DNA of 64,000 nt. It comes from Castanea sativa (lineage: Eukaryota; Streptophyta; Magnoliopsida; Fagales; Fagaceae). Position 1 is the stretch's first letter, and each line of letters starts with the position of its first letter. The stretch is from contig NC_134016.1 in NCBI RefSeq assembly GCF_040712315.1, forward strand, positions 1,341,501 through 1,405,500, read 5' to 3'. The translations under genes were made by a program, and so were the position numbers. The notes below the pieces were generated by a model, which ran no database searches, was not told the DNA's origin, and saw only the letters and a program-made list of their open reading frames with translations. Shown here piece by piece: positions 59,484-64,000 of the stretch.

Positions 59484-62399
59484 AGCATTTCATACGACGT
59501 GCAAAATTATGTTGAGAAAAATCAGGAAACTGATTTTCTTTTGGGCTATGTTTGCTTGCTATAATCTTTTCCTGTCTTTTTGACATCATTGCCCCTGAGA
59601 AACAGAAATAAAAGAAAGTTATATTAGATTTATTTATTACGACTAAATAAATTGTTCACAATGTTTATCTGTCATCGATTATTATTTTCACAAGGATATG
59701 AGTGTTTAGCAAATTTTTTCAAATTGCCAAAAATATTGATATTTCTTGTGGAAATAAAGTACATTCATCTTGACATTCTATTGGTGGACAACTTGTATGG
59801 CTGCTGTGAGCTAGTCTTTTAGTTCATAACTGAAAAAAAAAAAAAAAAAAACCCAAAGGGCCCAAACAACTATGAAGCGGATTAATTGATCAAGTTGTGT
59901 TTTTTTTTTTTGTTGTTGTTGTTGAGAATAGATCAAGGACAATTGGACATTACAAAAAGTTATTAATCACAGTCAGTCTTTTACATTATAACTTAAAAGC
60001 CAATGGAGAATTAATGTCTCCAAAGGAAAACATATTATAAGGGTGACACACCACAAATAAACCTTTGTTACTAAATAGATACTCTCAATAGATGAACCTA
60101 GCTTCGGCACTTTTGAACTTCTTGTACATGGACCCTTTCACAAATGACTCATTCACGTTAACAACCAGAACCTCTGCTCAACTCTTAGGCACCTCTGTGA
60201 AAATTTGCCGCAATAAACTTTGCTATGATGTGGTTTAATTTGAAGCTCTATGATTACAAGTTTAGGCTCGCAAGTCACACCCAATATAAATATCTTTTTT
60301 TGTGCTCACGGGTTCATCAAGATAGAGGATGTATTTTCTTTTTCTGTAGACTAGGTTTCTGCTCTCGCAACCATATTGAAGTTGAGTTTTAACAACCATA
60401 ATATATGTGGTCCTTAACTTGTACTTACAAAATTATTTCAAAAAGTCATTGTCGTCATTTGATGAATGGAAAATATTGTCATCAAAGAAAAATCAATCCA
60501 TACCATAGGCTCCACGTAATCAAAATGACCTCAACTTCATGAACTTTGTTTTCTATGCCGTAATATTTCCTCCACTAGATGATGATAAGGACCTTTGTGA
60601 AATATTTAAAGTACAAAATAAATAATCTAACCTAAAAAATACTATAAATAATTTTATGGTTTTGATTATAATAGCTTTATACCCATTTAATTTTCAATTT
60701 GTATTAAGTGTTAATTTTTTTTAGAATGTTTTAATTCATAAATTTGATTACAATAGCAACATACACGTTTAATATAATCTATTTAACTAAGTTTTTTTTA
60801 AACACATTATTTACTACAATTATGCATCTTAAAACCTTTTGAGTATTGATGCATTAGTGTTTACTTATTGTTTTATTCTACAAACAATTTATTTGAGCTC
60901 TCTTACAACAACTATATTACTCATTTATTTCTAGAAAAAAAAAATACTTAATACTAAAATTTATAATGCTATGAAATTTGTTATGAATAAAAATCTTGTA
61001 CATCACTCTGGATACAAGCTACCATATATAATACCAATGACATAACACCAACCTCTGTAATTTATCTGAGTCTGACAAAAAATTGTTGATAATATAAAGC
61101 ATGCTTGAATGGAAGATGAAAAAAACAAAAAACAAAAGCAGCTAATAAGGGGGAGGGGAACATTTTACATAGGCCTATATTCGTGTCCATCTCCTACAAA
61201 GTCGAGCAACATTATATCTGAGAGTTTGGGGATGAGCTTAGGCTCACTTCAATAACAAACGAAGGCCCAACAAACCAAATCATGTGCTAACAAACGAATT
61301 ATTATTATTATTATTATATAAGAACTTTGTGGGCTTGTGGCAAATTGGCCATACACATATATTATATCATGTCACATCACGTTGGGCTCAAGGTTACTCA
61401 AAGCTTAAAAAGAAGTCATGACTGAAGCATTCAGCTCATTTAAATTAATATTATGTTATGCCCAATAGTTCAAGTCCATTTAAATGGTCAACTATGTATT
61501 AAATTTCAAAAAAATAAACCGTCAAACTAAAACCAGAAGAGTGGCAAACTTGCCTATTAAAAAATTAGTTAAATAATAAATATTAATACCAGGCCCAAGT
61601 AAATGGTTGACAGCCAAGCATCTGGTACAAGTAAAAGAAGAAAGGGTTGATACTTTACACTTTGACAACCAAGCATCTACTCACTTGTGGAAGACTGATA
61701 GAAAAAAGTAGAAAGTTCATCTTCATCATCAACAAACGGGCAAAGAATAGCAGACTTCAGAAAGAGCAAAAATGCAGAAACAGCAAAAACGCAAAAAAAA
61801 AAAGAAAAAAAAAAAAAGAAAGAAAGAAAGAGAGACAAAGAATTATTTACTTATTAGGAATATATGGTCCGGTTTTCGGTTAACCTGGTCGGACCATATG
61901 GTCCGGTTCGTGTTTCAAAATCATGTGGATGGTACTTCCATGGCAGTTAAGAGGTTCATGCATCACACAACATTTCTTAGAATCAATTATTGGAGCTGTG
62001 TCATGAGAAAAAGAATTATTTACTTAATAGGAATATGTCCCGAACACAGTTACTTCATTTGACAGCTTCATTGCACATAAATCTTCATTAGAAAATTGAT
62101 GACTTAAAAGAAATTATTTGAAATAATTTTGTTCATCACCCCTCTATGTATTTTGTAATTGAAAAATGTAGTAATTCCAAATTATAATTGATACAAATTA
62201 TTAAATTTTATCAAAAAAATAAAAAAGCATCTGGGCACGTACTCTAGTTATTATTATTATTTTGTGTGCTAAGAGCATCTAGTCATTCATTATTTAGGCC
62301 CAAACAAAAACAAAGCCCAAAAGATTTGAATTTAACAAACAGTTCGGATAGGAATCAGAACGTGACCTTACTACGAAGTTTCTAGCTGTACTGGTCTTT
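59484..62399 (+). other. 3' flank of gene 2: uninterrupted reference copy of the duplicated flank
   Basis: Non-coding sequence collinear with the pieces scattered after gene 1 (20010-36000) and with 49181-51060. It keeps the single-copy target sites of hAT family 2 (59775-59782), hAT family 1 (60454-60461), SINE 2 (about 60615) and the large Helitron (60679/60680). Short frames near 61647-62062 contain Lys-rich low-complexity sequence and recur at 50296, but they are not convincing genes. Confidence 0.8.
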
Positions 62400-63110
62400 G
62401 CATATGATTTCATAGTTTCTTCAATGACCAGTACTCCAAGTCTCCAACAATCTCCCAATTCCCACGAAGCCAACCAAAGTCTTTCAACTTTCAACGCGGT
62501 CCATATGAACAACAAAGTTAGACTGGATTCCCCTCTTTTTTTGCTTTTAAAAAGTATGGTTTATTGTTCAAATGGGAACTTGCATTGGCTTTATAAGACT
62601 CATGATTCATGAAAATTGATTAGGGCTTATGTTCATTTCATTACTTATTTATTGAGTATTTAGATATGAACGTATTTATATCAATTTATTTTATCTATTG
62701 TGTAAAAGTAAAATTATTCCTTAAAAATGTGATGTTTTTAAAAGCAAACCACAAATATCAAATAAAAATCACCAAATTAGAGTTTAAAATTATAATTAAA
62801 ATTTTAAAAGAAATCTAGGCACAATTTCACAAAAATTCCATGTAACTAAGTCACACTCAAGAATATTAGACCATTTTTTCCTTTGTATAAATAGGAGGGT
62901 CCCAATGGGATGAGCGACTAACAATTTTCTCTCTAAAATATTTATTGTAGGAACATAAAAGTTTTTTATTGTAGACTTTTCACGCTTAAAGAACATGACT
63001 TGCAAACTAATAAAACTAGAGTTTTTAGTATTTACAACAATTTCACAACATCAAGAACAAACCCCAGTGTATACGGTGTCAAATTCCATAGTCTCCTGTT
63101 ATATCGAATG
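62400..63110 (+). repeat. Duplicated intergenic cassette, copy 3, with conserved TATA box
   Basis: Matches the right halves of the 42320 and 52230 cassettes, with TATAAATAGGAGGGTCCCAA starting at 62886. It ends in the GTATACGGTGTCAAATTCC motif. Confidence 0.7.
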
Positions 63111-63628
63111 AGTGTTTAATTTTTCTCACAAAGTATTGAATAGTAAAACTTCTGGGCCATAGTCTCAACTACAACTCTCAATCATGTTGAACTTGGATGA
63201 CACATTTCCACAACGTATCATTATGAGATATAGAAAAATTTTGGAGTGTACAAAGCGTTTAGTGTGGATGGGAAGAAATTTCATTATATTCCAATTAATT
63301 AGGTCAGTAAGGGGCTTATTCCAATTTTATGATCCTTGAATTTTGTATAAAAGTATTAATCAATGAAATTTCCACCTAAAATAAGTTGGACTATTGGCAG
63401 GAGAGAAAAATTACCTCTAGACAAATCAAGTTAAGCCCGACCAAAATGGACTATATTCTTAATTTCTTATCTCGATTTGTTCCATCTATAAGACTTACAG
63501 TTAATGCTTGGCATACAAAAGTTGAACATCTTTTCTAAAGTACATCCTCTAAAACTTCAGGAAAAAAAAATTCATTTAAACCAATACAATATAGAAATTA
63601 AAAAGGAATCAAAGAAAAATTGTCAAAG

Positions 63629-64000
63629 AATTCTCACTTGGAAGGAATGGTTACTAAAATGAACTTTCGGGAACTCAGCGAGGCAACTAACAATTTCAGC
63701 ACAGATAACGCCATTGGGCTAGGAAAGATGGGGTGATGTACAAAGCAGTGCTTCCAAATGGTTCACCCCTTGCAGTTAAGAGGTTGCATGGTTGTCAATC
63801 ATTTGAAAAAAACTTCATATGTGAGCTATTGGCATTGGGTAGATTGAGACCCAATATATAATTCCTCTCTTGGGATTCTGCAGAGAAAAGACGGAAAAAC
63901 TTCTAGTGTACCAATATATATCGAATAGCAATCTTTATGTTTGGCTACATGCAAAGGAAGACAATGATAAGATCTTGGAATGGCCTTTGAGGATTAAAAT
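63629..64000 (+). pseudogene. BIR-like receptor kinase relic H (kinase exon, runs off window)
   Basis: Homologous to the start of the second exon of genes 1 and 2 (NSHLEGMVTKMNF, ELSEATNNFSTDNAIGLGK). One base is missing in the P-loop region (GAAAGATGGGG for GAAAGATTGGGG, about 63724-63736). A deletion in the RHNNIVP region (about 63846-63860) is followed by a TAG in YISN. The usual GATCCACAG acceptor is replaced by GTCAAAG, so splicing from an LRR exon is unlikely. No LRR exon lies within 4 kb upstream. The rest of the kinase lies outside the window. Confidence 0.85.

Overview
This is nuclear DNA from a flowering plant, most likely a woody eudicot. It is AT-rich and intron-containing, and it is dominated by plant transposon families (Copia, LINE, SINE, hAT, CACTA, Helitron). 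The host genes are leucine-rich-repeat receptor-like kinases of the BIR type, with a captured piece of chloroplast glutamine synthetase. The species cannot be fixed from the sequence alone. There are no bacterial-style operons, rRNA genes, free-standing tRNA genes or CRISPR arrays.

Layout. 1-2511: 3' part of a dead Copia element with its LTR. 3460-7584: a short, decayed but complete-ended Copia element. 8208-12168: two kinase-exon relics of BIR-like genes, the second followed by an hAT-type insertion (12264-13418). 15110-16445: a leader relic and a truncated LRR exon. 16749-20009: intact two-exon BIR-like gene 1, with a small Helitron in its intron. 20010-43735: the downstream flank of gene 1, expanded by nested insertions: hAT (20337-21333), antisense LINE (21740-25313), hAT (25341-26434), SINE (26610-26766), an 8.5 kb Helitron (26833-35293) and a 6.2 kb CACTA element (36089-42243). 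43736-49180: a third Copia element, missing its 5' LTR. 49181-54459: duplicated flank plus two more LRR-exon relics, one split by an hAT element. 56491-59483: intact BIR-like gene 2. 59484-63628: its downstream flank, which has none of the insertions seen after gene 1. 63629-64000: the start of another broken kinase exon that runs off the window.

The biological core is a tandem BIR-like pseudokinase cluster: two apparently intact genes and about six relics on the same strand. Both intact genes encode a signal peptide, about five LRRs, a membrane segment and a kinase-like domain whose catalytic motifs are changed (HRD to HLN, DFG to NFG, no APE). They are expected to be catalytically dead membrane receptors of the kind that regulate BAK1/SERK co-receptors.

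Because the cluster arose by tandem duplication, the flank of gene 2 and the 49-51 kb flank serve as empty-site references. They fix the ends and target duplications of most insertions in the gene 1 flank to the base. The 8.5 kb Helitron carries the first coding exon of a plastid glutamine synthetase (GS2) and a possible F-box-protein fragment. The retroelement reading frames are closed almost only by C:G to T:A changes, as expected for methylated, silenced copies.
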